The notes: a model not told the origin generated them from the sequence alone. A stretch of 64,000 nt of DNA from Deltaproteobacteria bacterium (GCA_016177845.1 JACOUO010000008.1:62001-126000), one strand, 5' to 3'; counted from the first letter of the stretch, positions 27,509-36,575 are shown. Made by a program: numbers and translations.

Positions 27509-28647
27509 GCAAAAACCTCCTGCATTATCCATGGGAGCTTCTGTCTGGCTGCTTCCCTCACATAATAATCTATCTGGCCGATGGAATAATCGTACATATC
27601 CCTGCTCCCCATGTAATACCTCTTGTACCACTCGGCTGTAAGCTTTATCGTTTCTTCAAACTGAAGCACCGGATGCCAGTTAAGCTCATGAAGGGCCTTA
27701 TCACAGGAGAGCTTTAGAAGAGCGCTCTCTTTTTTATCTCCGATGCCTTTCTCATGCCTCCACCCGACCTTGCCCCAGGAATCCTTGAAAACATCCAACA
27801 GGTCAGATACCGATTTGTTGACCAGATGGCCTGGCCCGAAATTGAAGGCCTCGCCATGGAGCCTTTCGGAGCTCAAGAGATCAGCGCCCACCCAGAGATA
27901 ACCGCTCAGGGGCTCAAGTACATGCTGCCATGGCCTGGTAGAACCCGGATTCCTGATTACAGCATCCCTGCCCCGCGCCCATGCCCTGACGCAATCCGGA
28001 ATTATGCGGGACTCCGCCCAATCACCCCCGCCTATGACATTTCCGGCCCTTACCGTAGACACCCTCGGAGAGCTTTCAGATGTAAAAAATGACCTTGCGT
28101 AAGAACTCGACACAAGCTCGGCGCATGCCTTTGACGCGCTGTACGGATCAGAGCCTCCAAGCCTGTCGCTCTCGCGATATCCCCAAACGCATTCTATATT
28201 TTCATAGCATTTGTCGCTTGTGATTATGACTGCTGCCTTTACCGAGTCTGACCTCCTGACGCATTCCAGCACATTTACCGTGCCGCCTACATTGGTTTCA
28301 AATGTTAGTCTGGGGTCATCATAAGACCTGCGTACGATAGGCTGGGCAGCAAGATGGAAAACTATCTCAGGCCTGAACTCTGAGAAGACCCTGCCAAGCC
28401 TTTCTATGTCTCTCACGTCGCCCTCGAAATGCTCGATCCTGCTCTTAAGCCCGCATACTGAAAAATTGCAGGGTTCTGAAGGAAGGTATGCCGAATATCC
28501 GGCTACACTTGCACCAAGCGAGGTAAGCCAGATCGACAACCACGACCCTTTGAAGCCCGTGTGGCCGGTCACCAGGACTTTTTTGCCCCTGTAAAGCCCC
28601 TTGAAAAGCCTCGGCTCATGTAATGCCGTCAACGCCATATCTTCCAT
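27505..28647 (-). CDS. rfbG: CDP-glucose 4,6-dehydratase
   Basis: The 380-residue SDR has GKKVLVTGHTGFKGSWLSIWL, the near-invariant opening of RfbG. FHLAAQPIVRRSYDDPRLTFETNVGG, VIITSDKCYEN and YSASKACAELV (Tyr-x3-Lys) follow. It converts CDP-glucose to CDP-4-keto-6-deoxyglucose. The ORF track extends to 28710, but the start is likely 28647 (or the ATG at 28638), both just inside the end of rfbF; neither has a strong ribosome site, which suggests coupling to rfbF. Confidence 0.92.
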   Translation of the reverse strand: MEDMALTALHEPRLFKGLYRGKKVLVTGHTGFKGSWLSIWLTSLGASVAGYSAYLPSEPCNFSVCGLKSRIEHFEGDVRDIERLGRVFSEFRPEIVFHLAAQPIVRRSYDDPRLTFETNVGGTVNVLECVRRSDSVKAAVIITSDKCYENIECVWGYRESDRLGGSDPYSASKACAELVSSSYARSFFTSESSPRVSTVRAGNVIGGGDWAESRIIPDCVRAWARGRDAVIRNPGSTRPWQHVLEPLSGYLWVGADLLSSERLHGEAFNFGPGHLVNKSVSDLLDVFKDSWGKVGWRHEKGIGDKKESALLKLSCDKALHELNWHPVLQFEETIKLTAEWYKRYYMGSRDMYDYSIGQIDYYVREAARQKLPWIMQEVFA

Positions 28648-29405
28648 TTCGCATTTCCGCTCTCCCAGAGCCTCTCCAGGAGCTGCTTGTCTCTTAATGT
28701 GTCCATGCATTGCCAGAATCCCCCGTGCTTATAGGCCATAAGCTGCCTGTCCCGCGCAAGGCTCTCAAGCGGATCCGCTTCAAGGACGGTTTCATCCCCA
28801 TGCAGGTAATCAAATATCTCCGGCTCGAACACGAAGAACCCTCCGTTTATCCAGCCCTCCCCTGTCTGCGGCTTCTCCTTGAAATCTATTATCTCGCCGT
28901 CATGGCCGTTCAATTTGACCTCCCCAAATCTTGCAGAAGGCCGTACAACCGTTAATGTCGCTATTCTTCCGTGCGACTTGTGAAACTCTACAATAGCTCG
29001 TATATCAATATCTCCGACCCCGTCGCCGTAGGTAAGCATGAACCTGGAGCCCTTTAACCTGTCCCTGAGCCTGTGAAGCCTTCCACCTGTCATCGAATTT
29101 ACGCCTGTGTCTACAAGGTGCACGAGCCAATCATTAGAGCCATGATCCCCGGTCTGTATCTTCCCTGTCTTGAGGTCAATCGAAATATCGCTCTGACGGT
29201 ATGTATAATTTATGAAATATTCCTTTATGAGCTCGCCCTTGTAGCCAAGGGCTATGATGAATTCATTGAACCCGTGCGCAGCATATATATTCATGATATG
29301 CCAGAGCATGGGTTTCCCGCCTATCTCCACAATAGGCTTGGGCTTTACTACCGTCTCCTCGCTAAGCCTTGTGCCGAGCCCGCCCGCCAGTATGACGACC
29401 TTCAT
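28629..29405 (-). CDS. rfbF: Glucose-1-phosphate cytidylyltransferase
   Basis: The 258-residue nucleotidyltransferase begins MKVVILAGGLGTRLSEET with PKPIVEIGGKPMLWHIM, typical of RfbF. It later has the metal-binding TYGDGVGDIDI and INGGFFVFEPEIFDYL. It makes CDP-glucose from CTP and glucose 1-phosphate, feeding RfbG immediately downstream. I use the ATG at 29405, which has GAGG six bases upstream, rather than the GTG at 29420. Length matches the family. Confidence 0.93.
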   Translation of the reverse strand: MKVVILAGGLGTRLSEETVVKPKPIVEIGGKPMLWHIMNIYAAHGFNEFIIALGYKGELIKEYFINYTYRQSDISIDLKTGKIQTGDHGSNDWLVHLVDTGVNSMTGGRLHRLRDRLKGSRFMLTYGDGVGDIDIRAIVEFHKSHGRIATLTVVRPSARFGEVKLNGHDGEIIDFKEKPQTGEGWINGGFFVFEPEIFDYLHGDETVLEADPLESLARDRQLMAYKHGGFWQCMDTLRDKQLLERLWESGNAKWKIWR

Positions 29406-29412
29406 ATTCGCC

Positions 29413-30549
29413 TCAGTCACAGAAGTGCTCCTTGATGCATGTTATAACCTTGCGCTGCTCAGCGCCGGTAAGCCCGGGGTGCAGCGGTAAAGAAAGGAGC
29501 TCGCCGTGCAGCCGCTCCGTTACAGGAAGGTCTGTGCCCCTTCCTCCGTAAAAGGTCAAAAAATGGTTCGGATAATAATGAACGCCGCACTCTATCCCGT
29601 TTTCCAACAGATGCTCCTTAAGGGCATTGCGCCTGCCTTCAAGGACCCTTATCGGGAATATATGAGGTATTATTTCGCTGTAATCGTTTTGAAATAGCAT
29701 TATCTCCGGGATGCCGCCGAGTGCGTCATGGTAGGCCCTTGCAAGCCTCTGGCGTGAAGGCTTGAAATCACTGTCAAGCCTTTCGAGCTGGCAAATTCCA
29801 ATAGCCGCGAAGATGTTGCTCATATGATATCTGTAGCCCCTGTGGGTCACATCAAACTCCCAGCTGCGAATTCCCCGGTATCTCTTCTCAGTATCTTTCT
29901 CCACGCCAAGGAGCCTTGCGTCCATAACATACTTCGCAACCTCCGTGGAGCCGGTCACAACAGCCCCGCCTTCTCCTGATGTTATGTTCTTTATTCCGTC
30001 AAAACTGAAACAGACTATATCCCCGAAAGAACCTACCTTCCTTCCCTTGTATATAGTCCCGAATGCATGGGCGGCATCCTCTATCACCCGGAGCTTGTGC
30101 CTTCCGGCAAACTCATAAACCTTCTCAAGGTCTCCTGTCCTGCTCGCGTAATGGACAGGCATTATGGCTTTCGTTCTTTCGGTAAGCCTTCTCCCGGCAT
30201 CCCCGATATCTATCGTGCATGTGCCGGGCAGAACTTCACAGGCAACAGGGATCGCTCCGGCAGCGCTTATCGCTTGAAAGCTCGCTATATATGTAAGCGA
30301 TTGCACAAGCACCTCTGAGCCGGGCGGAACACACGACTCAACCGCCAGGTGGAGCGCTGAAGTCCCTGAGCTTACGCACACTGCATACCTGCCGCCTCCC
30401 AGCCATTCGCGCAGCTTTTCCTCAAATTCATTTACAAAGCTGCCCATACCCAGATAGCCTTGGTCGATGACCCTGGCGAGAGCCTCTTTCTCAAGGTCTC
30501 CTACAGATGATTTTGAAAGCCTGATTTTATCCATATCTCCCATTGCCAT
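29413..30549 (-). CDS. DegT/DnrJ/EryC1/StrS-family sugar aminotransferase
   Basis: The 378-residue PLP enzyme has CVSSGTSALHLAVESC, EDAAHAFGTIYKG and the PLP lysine in CFSFDGIKNITSGEGGAVV, then YRYHMSNIFAAIGICQLE. All key blocks of sugar 4-aminotransferases are present. Its ATG shares one base with the stop of the upstream SDR (TGATG). Just upstream of rfbF/rfbG, it may aminate the C4 keto group of the CDP-linked 6-deoxy sugar. It is not the iron-sulfur RfbH deoxygenase type. Confidence 0.85.
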   Translation of the reverse strand: MAMGDMDKIRLSKSSVGDLEKEALARVIDQGYLGMGSFVNEFEEKLREWLGGGRYAVCVSSGTSALHLAVESCVPPGSEVLVQSLTYIASFQAISAAGAIPVACEVLPGTCTIDIGDAGRRLTERTKAIMPVHYASRTGDLEKVYEFAGRHKLRVIEDAAHAFGTIYKGRKVGSFGDIVCFSFDGIKNITSGEGGAVVTGSTEVAKYVMDARLLGVEKDTEKRYRGIRSWEFDVTHRGYRYHMSNIFAAIGICQLERLDSDFKPSRQRLARAYHDALGGIPEIMLFQNDYSEIIPHIFPIRVLEGRRNALKEHLLENGIECGVHYYPNHFLTFYGGRGTDLPVTERLHGELLSLPLHPGLTGAEQRKVITCIKEHFCD

Positions 30550-31472
30550 CAGCTGAAGTTATTGCTCCCGAGCGCAACCTCCACGGAAACCCTATTCTCC
30601 TCGGTTATCTCGTTATATATCTCATTCATGCAGTGCAGAAGCCCCTGGCCAAGGTCTACATACCTGTCAGGCGACATCTTTTTTGCAAATTTGGGGTCAA
30701 AGGTATAAGGAGTAATCTTGTAGTGTGTATCGAGCCTGCGCTGACGGTACTCTATCTCCACCCTTCCCTTCAGCATCTCGGCTACCATCTCAAGGAACTC
30801 CTTGTACTTCATGGCCCTCTGCCCGGTGACTATCACGCATTCATTAGCAAAGGACTTATCAAGTATTTCCACGCTCGCGCGGGAGGCATCCTTAACATGA
30901 AGAAATTCCCTTTCCTCATCCCCTGTCCCGTAGTAGGTTATCTTGCCGGTTGTCAAAGCTTCCTTGAGTATCCGGTATACGCTATTTCTGCTGTCCGAAC
31001 GCTCGCCGTAAAGTGAGCCGTATCTGAGAATAGTGTATGGCAGCCCATGAAGACAGCTGTAGTTCTCTATTATAAGCTCGCAAGCCTGCTTGCTTACCCT
31101 GTAGAAAGCGCCCGCATCGCTGTATACATACATAGTGCTTGCAAACACGAACCTTTTTATCTTCTCGGCCCTGGCTGCCTCGAGTATTATTGAATTGCCG
31201 AGTATGTTATACTTCACAACATCTATTGGCCTTGATTTGCACTCCTCTATGTCAGCAAGGCCCGCGAAATTATAGATATAGTCCGCTCCCTTTACTACTT
31301 TGCCGAGGTCTTTTTCATCGAGTATGTCGCCTACGATCATCTTCTGCGAAGACTTTAGATATGGAGAGAACCTTTTATCGAAGATGGTGACATTGTAGCC
31401 TGACCTGGTCAGCTCGTCAGCAACATGGCTTCCCAGAAAACCCGCCCCGCCGAAAACTACCGCCTTTTTCAT
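30549..31472 (-). CDS. NAD-dependent sugar epimerase/dehydratase (SDR)
   Basis: A 307-residue extended SDR with VFGGAGFLGSHVADEL, FDKRFSPYL after strand 2, FASTMYVYSDAGAFYRVSK (Tyr-x3-Lys active site) and LRYGSLYGERSD. The binding loops fit an NDP-sugar substrate. It lies 11 bases after the HAD gene and is coupled to the DegT aminotransferase. It may act as a C4-reductase or epimerase in the same nucleotide-sugar pathway. Confidence 0.82.
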   Translation of the reverse strand: MKKAVVFGGAGFLGSHVADELTRSGYNVTIFDKRFSPYLKSSQKMIVGDILDEKDLGKVVKGADYIYNFAGLADIEECKSRPIDVVKYNILGNSIILEAARAEKIKRFVFASTMYVYSDAGAFYRVSKQACELIIENYSCLHGLPYTILRYGSLYGERSDSRNSVYRILKEALTTGKITYYGTGDEEREFLHVKDASRASVEILDKSFANECVIVTGQRAMKYKEFLEMVAEMLKGRVEIEYRQRRLDTHYKITPYTFDPKFAKKMSPDRYVDLGQGLLHCMNEIYNEITEENRVSVEVALGSNNFS

Positions 31473-31483
31473 ACGCCTCCTCT

Positions 31484-32131
31484 TTACTCCTGCGAATCAA
31501 GTGCGCTAATCGTATTAATGAGCCTTTCCATATCAGCCACCTTGTATCTTTCACCTGCAAGAGGGCTTTCCATGCACGAAAGCCTTGCTATGAAATGAGT
31601 CCCGGCATCTATGGCGGCCTGCATGTCAGTCTCTGCGTCGCCTACAAAAACAACTTCTTTCCTGCAAAGGCCGTATCCGGCCAATATGCCTGTCAGTATC
31701 TCCGCCTTAAGGCGCGGGCTCCCCCAAATACCTCTGAAATATCCTTCAAGACCTCTGGCCCGCACTATATCCGCAAGCTCCTGCTGCGGAGTTCCGGAGG
31801 CAATGAACATGAGGTATTCGCGATGATGCCTTTCAAGCAGTTCGGCTGCGCCTTTTACAAAAGGCGCTTTAAGCACCTCTTCATAGACAAGACAGGAGAA
31901 CCTTTCGCCAAGGGCCTGGCCCATTTCTGGGGTGTACTCTGATTTAAGGATATTCTCGTAGAAGTGCCTGAATTTTTGAAATCGCGAGATGCCCATGTGC
32001 GCGAGGTGATAGCGCACCATCTCATCGACTTGATCAGGATATGAGGAAAAAAGTTTTCTGAACGCCTGTGTCTTTATATCAGCGGATTCTACCAGAACGC
32101 CGTCGAAGTCAAATACAATGGCTTTGATCAC
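31484..32131 (-). CDS. HAD-superfamily hydrolase (phosphatase/phosphomutase-like)
   Basis: The 215-residue protein has HAD motif I VFDFDGVLVES, motif II in FIASGTPQQEL, a lysine in GSPRLKAEIL and motif IV FVGDAETDMQAAIDAG, with an alpha-helical cap typical of subfamily IA. The substrate may be a phosphorylated sugar or sugar acid used by this pathway, such as the product linked to the 2-hydroxyacid dehydrogenase upstream. That link is inferred from adjacency only. Confidence 0.82.
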   Translation of the reverse strand: MIKAIVFDFDGVLVESADIKTQAFRKLFSSYPDQVDEMVRYHLAHMGISRFQKFRHFYENILKSEYTPEMGQALGERFSCLVYEEVLKAPFVKGAAELLERHHREYLMFIASGTPQQELADIVRARGLEGYFRGIWGSPRLKAEILTGILAGYGLCRKEVVFVGDAETDMQAAIDAGTHFIARLSCMESPLAGERYKVADMERLINTISALDSQE

Positions 32132-32150
32132 TAATAGCTCCAGGATGTAT

Positions 32151-33104
32151 TCAATAGTTACTGCTCATTTTCGCAAGCTCGGCAACACCCAAGCCTGCCA
32201 AGAGGTTATTTACAGATTCAAGCTCCATCTCCGCCCTGGCCTCTCTGGCGTAGGAGCCTATATGAGGGGTAAGGATTACATTAGGGAATTCCCTGAGAGA
32301 TCCGGTATACGGCTCTTCTTCAAACACATCAAGCGCGGCCCCGGAAATGCGGCCGCTTTTCAAAGCTTCGTAAAGGGCTGATTCATCAACAACACCTCCC
32401 CTTGAGGTGTTTATAAGACATGAGCCCTGTTTTAAAAGGCCTATTTCCATTGAGCCCAGGACTGTTTTTACAGGAGAAGCAGGCGAGACATGGATTGTTA
32501 TTATGTCTGCCCAGGAAAGGAGCTCAGATAATTCAACCTGCCTGCAGCCAATGGCAGGGGTCGAGCAGCGCAGGTCGTAATACGATATTTCCACCCCAAA
32601 CGGAAGGAGCAGTGCGGCAACTTTTCTGCCTATTCTTCCAAACCCTATAATGCCAAGCTTTTTGCCGCTTAGGAGGCTGCCCATGACCTTACGCCATTTG
32701 CCTGAGCGGATATCGCGGTCCATCTCAGTTATCCTCCTCATCAGGTCGAGTGCGAGGGCCACGGTAAGCTCAGCAACTGCCGGTGTGGGCCCGTAAGGGG
32801 TGCTGTAAACAGATATCCCATACCTGTTTGCAGCCCTCATATCTACATTGTCAAGCCCGGCGCCGCAGCGCGATATTACTTTAAGCCCTTTAAGGCTCTC
32901 CAGGACCATGCCATCCAGCGGTTCGGTTCCGGCGATGATTCCCGAAGCCTCTGAGGCGAGGTCTAAGACTTCCTCCCGCTTTAGGGTTCTGCCGTAAGGG
33001 TTCATAACCGGCTCTAAACCCGCTTGCTTAAGCAGCTCAAGAGGCGAGCCGTCATATTTGCCAAATGAAGTCGTTGAAATAAGTACTTTTTTCATGATGT
33101 TCAT
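32151..33104 (-). CDS. D-isomer-specific 2-hydroxyacid dehydrogenase
   Basis: The 317-residue NAD-dependent enzyme has VISRCGAGLDNVD, the Rossmann motif GIIGFGRIGRK, and the catalytic triad regions NTSRGGVVDE (Arg), DVFEEEP (Glu) and LTPHIGSYAREA (His). It resembles phosphoglycerate dehydrogenase without regulatory domains. It is the first gene of the polysaccharide operon, about 320 bases after the predicted sigma-54 start site. ATG codons at 33104 and 33095 are both possible starts. Its product may feed a sugar-acid or lactyl-type decoration; this is speculative. Confidence 0.85.
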   Translation of the reverse strand: MNIMKKVLISTTSFGKYDGSPLELLKQAGLEPVMNPYGRTLKREEVLDLASEASGIIAGTEPLDGMVLESLKGLKVISRCGAGLDNVDMRAANRYGISVYSTPYGPTPAVAELTVALALDLMRRITEMDRDIRSGKWRKVMGSLLSGKKLGIIGFGRIGRKVAALLLPFGVEISYYDLRCSTPAIGCRQVELSELLSWADIITIHVSPASPVKTVLGSMEIGLLKQGSCLINTSRGGVVDESALYEALKSGRISGAALDVFEEEPYTGSLREFPNVILTPHIGSYAREARAEMELESVNNLLAGLGVAELAKMSSNY

Positions 33105-33436
33105 CTCTCTATGAGTTCACAAATGCAAATATTCCAAAAACACAAAAATAAAAAACCAACTCTTTTGCCTTAAATTTAAGTGGCGCCCATGAGTTAGTTC
33201 AGTAATGGGGCCCAATAAAATAGGGACAAACACATGACTTGAATTCTATTCGCTAATTTCGGGGATTTGATACAGGCGGAACAGGGAGAGAGCAGAAGCA
33301 ATCAGGACACTTTTAAAAACTTCCAGGAAGCGGAATCAACACATCGTTCCGCGAATGAAAGTGCCCGATTTCAAACGAGATATTCGAAACCTTTTCAAAA
33401 TCACCTTGTAGCTTTTAATTCATTTGCCTAAGTAGA

Positions 33437-33456
33437 ATAGCAATAAGCGTGCCACA
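33437..33456 (-). promoter_or_regulatory. Sigma-54 (-24/-12) promoter of the polysaccharide operon
   Basis: The minus strand reads TGGCACG-CTTA-TTGCT, matching the sigma-54 consensus TGGCACG-N4-TTGCW at every defined position, with 12 bases between the GG and GC dinucleotides. Transcription would start near 33428 and run into the 2-hydroxyacid dehydrogenase gene. Such promoters need an NtrC-type activator. Confidence 0.8.
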
Positions 33457-33528
33457 CTAATTAAAAAAACAGGCTCATTTTCCTATAGAATTTTACAGAT
33501 ATTTTTTTCGCTTTTCGAGGAATGAACA

Positions 33529-33554
33529 AATGTGTGGAAAAAAATCAACACATT
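33529..33554. promoter_or_regulatory. Inverted repeat upstream of the sigma-54 promoter (candidate activator site 1)
   Basis: AATGTGT and ACACATT form a perfect 7-bp inverted repeat with a 12-base spacer. Its centre is about 113 bases upstream of the predicted start site, in the usual range for enhancer-binding proteins. Confidence 0.4.
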
Positions 33555-33571
33555 GTAAGGCGGTCCTTACA
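33554..33571. promoter_or_regulatory. Inverted repeat upstream of the sigma-54 promoter (candidate activator site 2)
   Basis: TGTAAGG-CGGT-CCTTACA is a perfect 7-bp inverted repeat with a 4-base centre, about 134 bases upstream of the predicted start site. Compactness and position fit a dimeric activator site better than a terminator, since no T-tract follows. Confidence 0.5.
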
Positions 33572-33696
33572 CTTTTTCAAAGGCAGGCGAAATTTTGAAT
33601 ATGAGCTTATGCCATCGCATCCGCACCGACTTCTTCTGTATAATCTTTATAGAAGGTTTTTATGATAAGGACATTGGCAGGGTATATCCGCTCATC

Positions 33697-33721
33697 AAAA
33701 AAACCCGCCAAAGGCGGGTTT
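33697..33721 (-). terminator. Rho-independent terminator of the DEAD-box helicase gene
   Basis: On the minus strand AAACCCGCC-TTT-GGCGGGTTT forms a 9-bp stem with a triloop, followed by a run of T residues, 40 bases after the helicase stop codon. Confidence 0.88.
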
Positions 33722-33760
33722 GAAATTCATCTCTGATCAGTTGTTTACTTCCGATTTTAT

Positions 33761-35008
33761 TTAACGGCGGCGCGAAGGACAACCAAAACCCGCCGCTTTT
33801 TTGGTGCGCTCATGCGGTTTTCTTGCAGGCTGCCTCGGCGCGGGCGCAGGGGCCGACGATTCAGCAGAGGCCTCGTGCTTGAACCCTGTTATCTCCTGAA
33901 CCTGAATATTCCTGCCAAGCAGGCGTTGTATATTCTTGAGCAAGTCTCTCTCTTCCGCCGAGACGAGCGAGAGCGCGATGCCGGTAGCGCCTGCGCGCCC
34001 TGTCCTCCCTATGCGATGGACATAATCCTCCGGGACATTGGGCAGGTCGAAATTGACTACATGAGGAAGGCTGTCGATATCAAGACCGCGAGCCGCGATA
34101 TCCGTAGCCACAAGTATCCGCACAGACCCGCTCTTGAAATCAGCCAGGGCCTTGGTTCGCGCTGCCTGGCTCTTGTTGCCATGTATGGCGGTTGAGTTTA
34201 TGCCGTCTTTCAAAAGCTGTGTAGCGAGCCTGTTCGCCCCGTGCTTGGTGCGGGTGAAGACAAGCGCCTGCTGCCAGTTCCCTTCGTTTATGAGGTGAAC
34301 GAGCAGTTCGCGCTTCCTTGTCTGGCCGACCGGGTGAACGACCTGCGAGACCGTCTCAGCCGCTGTGTTCCTACGCGCTACCTCGATTAATTCCGGGTTA
34401 CGCAGTATCCCGTCGGCAAGGCGTTTGATGTCATCATTATAAGTGGCAGAGAAGAGCAGGTTCAGGCGCTTTGGCGGAAGGAGCTTCATAATCCTCTTGA
34501 TATCGTGTATGAAGCCCATGTCCAGCATGCGGTCCGCCTCGTCCAGAACGAGTATCTCTATTTTGGAGAGGTTGACTGTCCTCTGCCCTGCATGGTCGAG
34601 GAGACGGCCCGGGGTGGCTACAAGTATATCCACACCGCGCCTTAGCTGGTCTATCTGCGGATTGATGTTCACGCCTCCGTATACAACAGTGGAGTAGAGG
34701 CGAAGGTTCGTTCCATATGTTTTTACGCTCTCCGCGACCTGCGCAGCGAGTTCGCGCGTGGGCGTGAGTACGAGCGCCCTGGGCGCGCGTCCCTTGGGCG
34801 TGCCCTGCTGGGTGTTGCTCAAAAGATGCAGCATGGGAAGAGTGAACGCGGCAGTCTTACCGGTGCCGGTCTGCGCTCCTGCAAGCACATCTCTGCCTTC
34901 AAGTATAACGGGGATAGTCTTGGCCTGAACAGGGGTGGGGCAAGTGTAGCCCTGCGCTTGGACAGCACTGAGCAGTTCGGCCTTAAGGCCGAGTGATTCA
35001 AATGACAT
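33761..35008 (-). CDS. rhlE: DEAD-box RNA helicase (RhlE type)
   Basis: The 415-residue helicase has all core motifs: the Q motif in [39 protein letters not shown], and [10 protein letters not shown] near the end of domain 2. A short basic, low-complexity tail ([14 protein letters not shown]) follows. The opening MSFESLGL is typical of RhlE. It unwinds RNA in ribosome assembly or decay. Codon use looks richer in G and C than the flanking genes, which may hint at transfer; this is an impression, not a calculation. GGAG lies nine bases before the ATG. Confidence 0.92.
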   Translation of the reverse strand: MSFESLGLKAELLSAVQAQGYTCPTPVQAKTIPVILEGRDVLAGAQTGTGKTAAFTLPMLHLLSNTQQGTPKGRAPRALVLTPTRELAAQVAESVKTYGTNLRLYSTVVYGGVNINPQIDQLRRGVDILVATPGRLLDHAGQRTVNLSKIEILVLDEADRMLDMGFIHDIKRIMKLLPPKRLNLLFSATYNDDIKRLADGILRNPELIEVARRNTAAETVSQVVHPVGQTRKRELLVHLINEGNWQQALVFTRTKHGANRLATQLLKDGINSTAIHGNKSQAARTKALADFKSGSVRILVATDIAARGLDIDSLPHVVNFDLPNVPEDYVHRIGRTGRAGATGIALSLVSAEERDLLKNIQRLLGRNIQVQEITGFKHEASAESSAPAPAPRQPARKPHERTKKAAGFGCPSRRR

Positions 35009-35287
35009 TCTTAAAACTCCGGATGCAGCCTACTCAATTTCATGAGCCGGTCTAGGCGGGATCAGTTAAGGTTATTCTGGTGAGGTTGAAAAAGGTAGGT
35101 CCAACCGTGACACAGCTTGCTGCCGACCGAATGGCAGCAATTTTAGAACAAACAAGCATAGCACAGAAAAACAGGAAAAGAAATAATACTATTCAAAATC
35201 CCATTTACAGGCTCAGACCGTCCAAATCATGGAAAAGGGACCCAATCTTACCTCTTCCTATACAAATATTTATGATATAACAGTGCT

Positions 35288-36523
35288 ATGAAATACGATG
35301 TAGCAGTAATCGGTGGAGGTCCGGCCGGGATGATGGCCGCAGGAAGGGCTGGCGAGCTCGGCTCCCGCGTACTTCTGGTTGAAAAGAACGACAGGCTCGG
35401 GGTCAAGCTACTTATAACAGGGCATGGGCGGTGCAATATCACTAAAAAAATCGACTCTCCGAGAGAGATGGCGGAGAAATTCGGCAGAAACGGCAAATTT
35501 CTTATCTCTGCATTTTCAAGGTTCGGGGTCAGGGAGGTTATAAGCTTTTTCGAAAGCCGCGGCGTAAAGACAAAGATCGAGAAGAACAACAGGGTTATAA
35601 CCGAGAGCGACATGGCGCAGGATGTATTGAATGCCCTGATATGTTACATGGAGAAAGCCGGAGTCGAAATAAAATTAAACGCGGAAGTAAGGTCGATAGA
35701 CAAGTCCGGCGACAGGATCGAGAAGGTCGTGTTGGCTACGGGTGAAGAGGTATTTGCCGACAGGTTCGTTATATGTACGGGTGGCAAATCATACCCTGCA
35801 ACCGGCTCCACAGGCGATGGGTTCGAATGGGCTAAGGCCCTGGGGCATATTGTCATTCGTCCAGTGCCGTCGCTCACGCCTGTTATTCTAAAGGATGTAT
35901 TTGTAAAAGAGCTTGAAGGGTTAAGCCTCAGGGACATCAGGATAGCCGCATATAAGGACGGCAGGAAGTTCGACTCAAGCGTTGGCGATGCCATATTTAC
36001 GGCCAAAGGAATGAGCGGGCCATTGATCATCAACATGAGCAAGGGAATCAGCAAAGAACTTCCCGGCGATGTCGTGCTGAAGATCGACCTTGTGCCTGAT
36101 TGTGATTTTACGGAGGTCGACATGAAAATCAGGAAGGATTTTCAGGAAGGGCCCAATAAGCAGATTAAAAACTGCCTTGATATGCTTTTGCCGCAGAAAC
36201 TCGTACCTGTCATCATGAAGATTGCAGGTATTGAGCCCGATAAAAAAGTCAATTGCATCACAAAAGAAGAAAGAAAGAGGCTGTTGCGCCTTATTAAGGA
36301 GTTCGAAGTTCAGGTGGCAGGGCTTCCCGGTTTTGACAAGGCTGTCATTACATCGGGCGGCATAGAACTAAGCGAAGTCGACTCGAAGACCATGAGGTCA
36401 AAGCTGGTAAAGAACCTGTATTTTGCAGGCGAAATTCTGGATTTGGACGGGCCTACCGGCGGGTATAATCTGCAGGTTTGCTGGAGTACCGGCTATTGCG
36501 CCGGAGAAGCTGCTGCCATGTAG
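35288..36523 (+). CDS. BaiN/HI0933-family NAD(P)/FAD-dependent oxidoreductase
   Basis: A 411-residue flavoprotein with the dinucleotide-binding AVIGGGPAGMMAAGRA, then LLVEKNDRLGVKLLITGHGRCNIT, the family hallmark. Later come ICTGGKSYPATGSTGDG and the C-terminal FAD-binding LDLDGPTGGYNLQVCWSTG. Physiological substrates of most members are unknown; BaiN reduces bile acids. The ATG has no clear Shine-Dalgarno sequence, and a TATAAC box ends only about seven bases upstream, so the message could be leaderless. The gene diverges from the helicase. Confidence 0.87.
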   Translation: MKYDVAVIGGGPAGMMAAGRAGELGSRVLLVEKNDRLGVKLLITGHGRCNITKKIDSPREMAEKFGRNGKFLISAFSRFGVREVISFFESRGVKTKIEKNNRVITESDMAQDVLNALICYMEKAGVEIKLNAEVRSIDKSGDRIEKVVLATGEEVFADRFVICTGGKSYPATGSTGDGFEWAKALGHIVIRPVPSLTPVILKDVFVKELEGLSLRDIRIAAYKDGRKFDSSVGDAIFTAKGMSGPLIINMSKGISKELPGDVVLKIDLVPDCDFTEVDMKIRKDFQEGPNKQIKNCLDMLLPQKLVPVIMKIAGIEPDKKVNCITKEERKRLLRLIKEFEVQVAGLPGFDKAVITSGGIELSEVDSKTMRSKLVKNLYFAGEILDLDGPTGGYNLQVCWSTGYCAGEAAAM

Positions 36524-36575
36524 ATTCCCGTTCCTATGCAAGATTTAAAACCCTAAGGTCAGTTGCAAAAACATC

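Larger units (their letters stand above)
33105..33760. other. Intergenic regulatory region between the polysaccharide operon and the helicase gene
   Basis: No protein-coding ORF is supported in this 656-base AT-rich region. It contains the helicase terminator at its right end, two inverted repeats, a sigma-54 promoter and then a leader of about 320 bases for the polysaccharide operon. The leader includes the 12-base palindrome CTTAAATTTAAG at 33169-33180. No known riboswitch or RfaH ops element was recognised. Confidence 0.6.

Noticed and set aside
27509-27631. Longer N-terminus for the RmlC-like cupin
   Set aside because: The extension lies inside rfbG, and the ATGA overlap start at 27508 fits the family length.
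33601-33660. Plus-strand TATAAT box near 33640
   Set aside because: There is no usable -35 box and no gene downstream on that strand.
35080-35613. ORFs of 66 residues (plus) and 121 residues (minus) around the BaiN start
   Set aside because: The first lacks any coding feature; the second is antisense to the flavoprotein gene.
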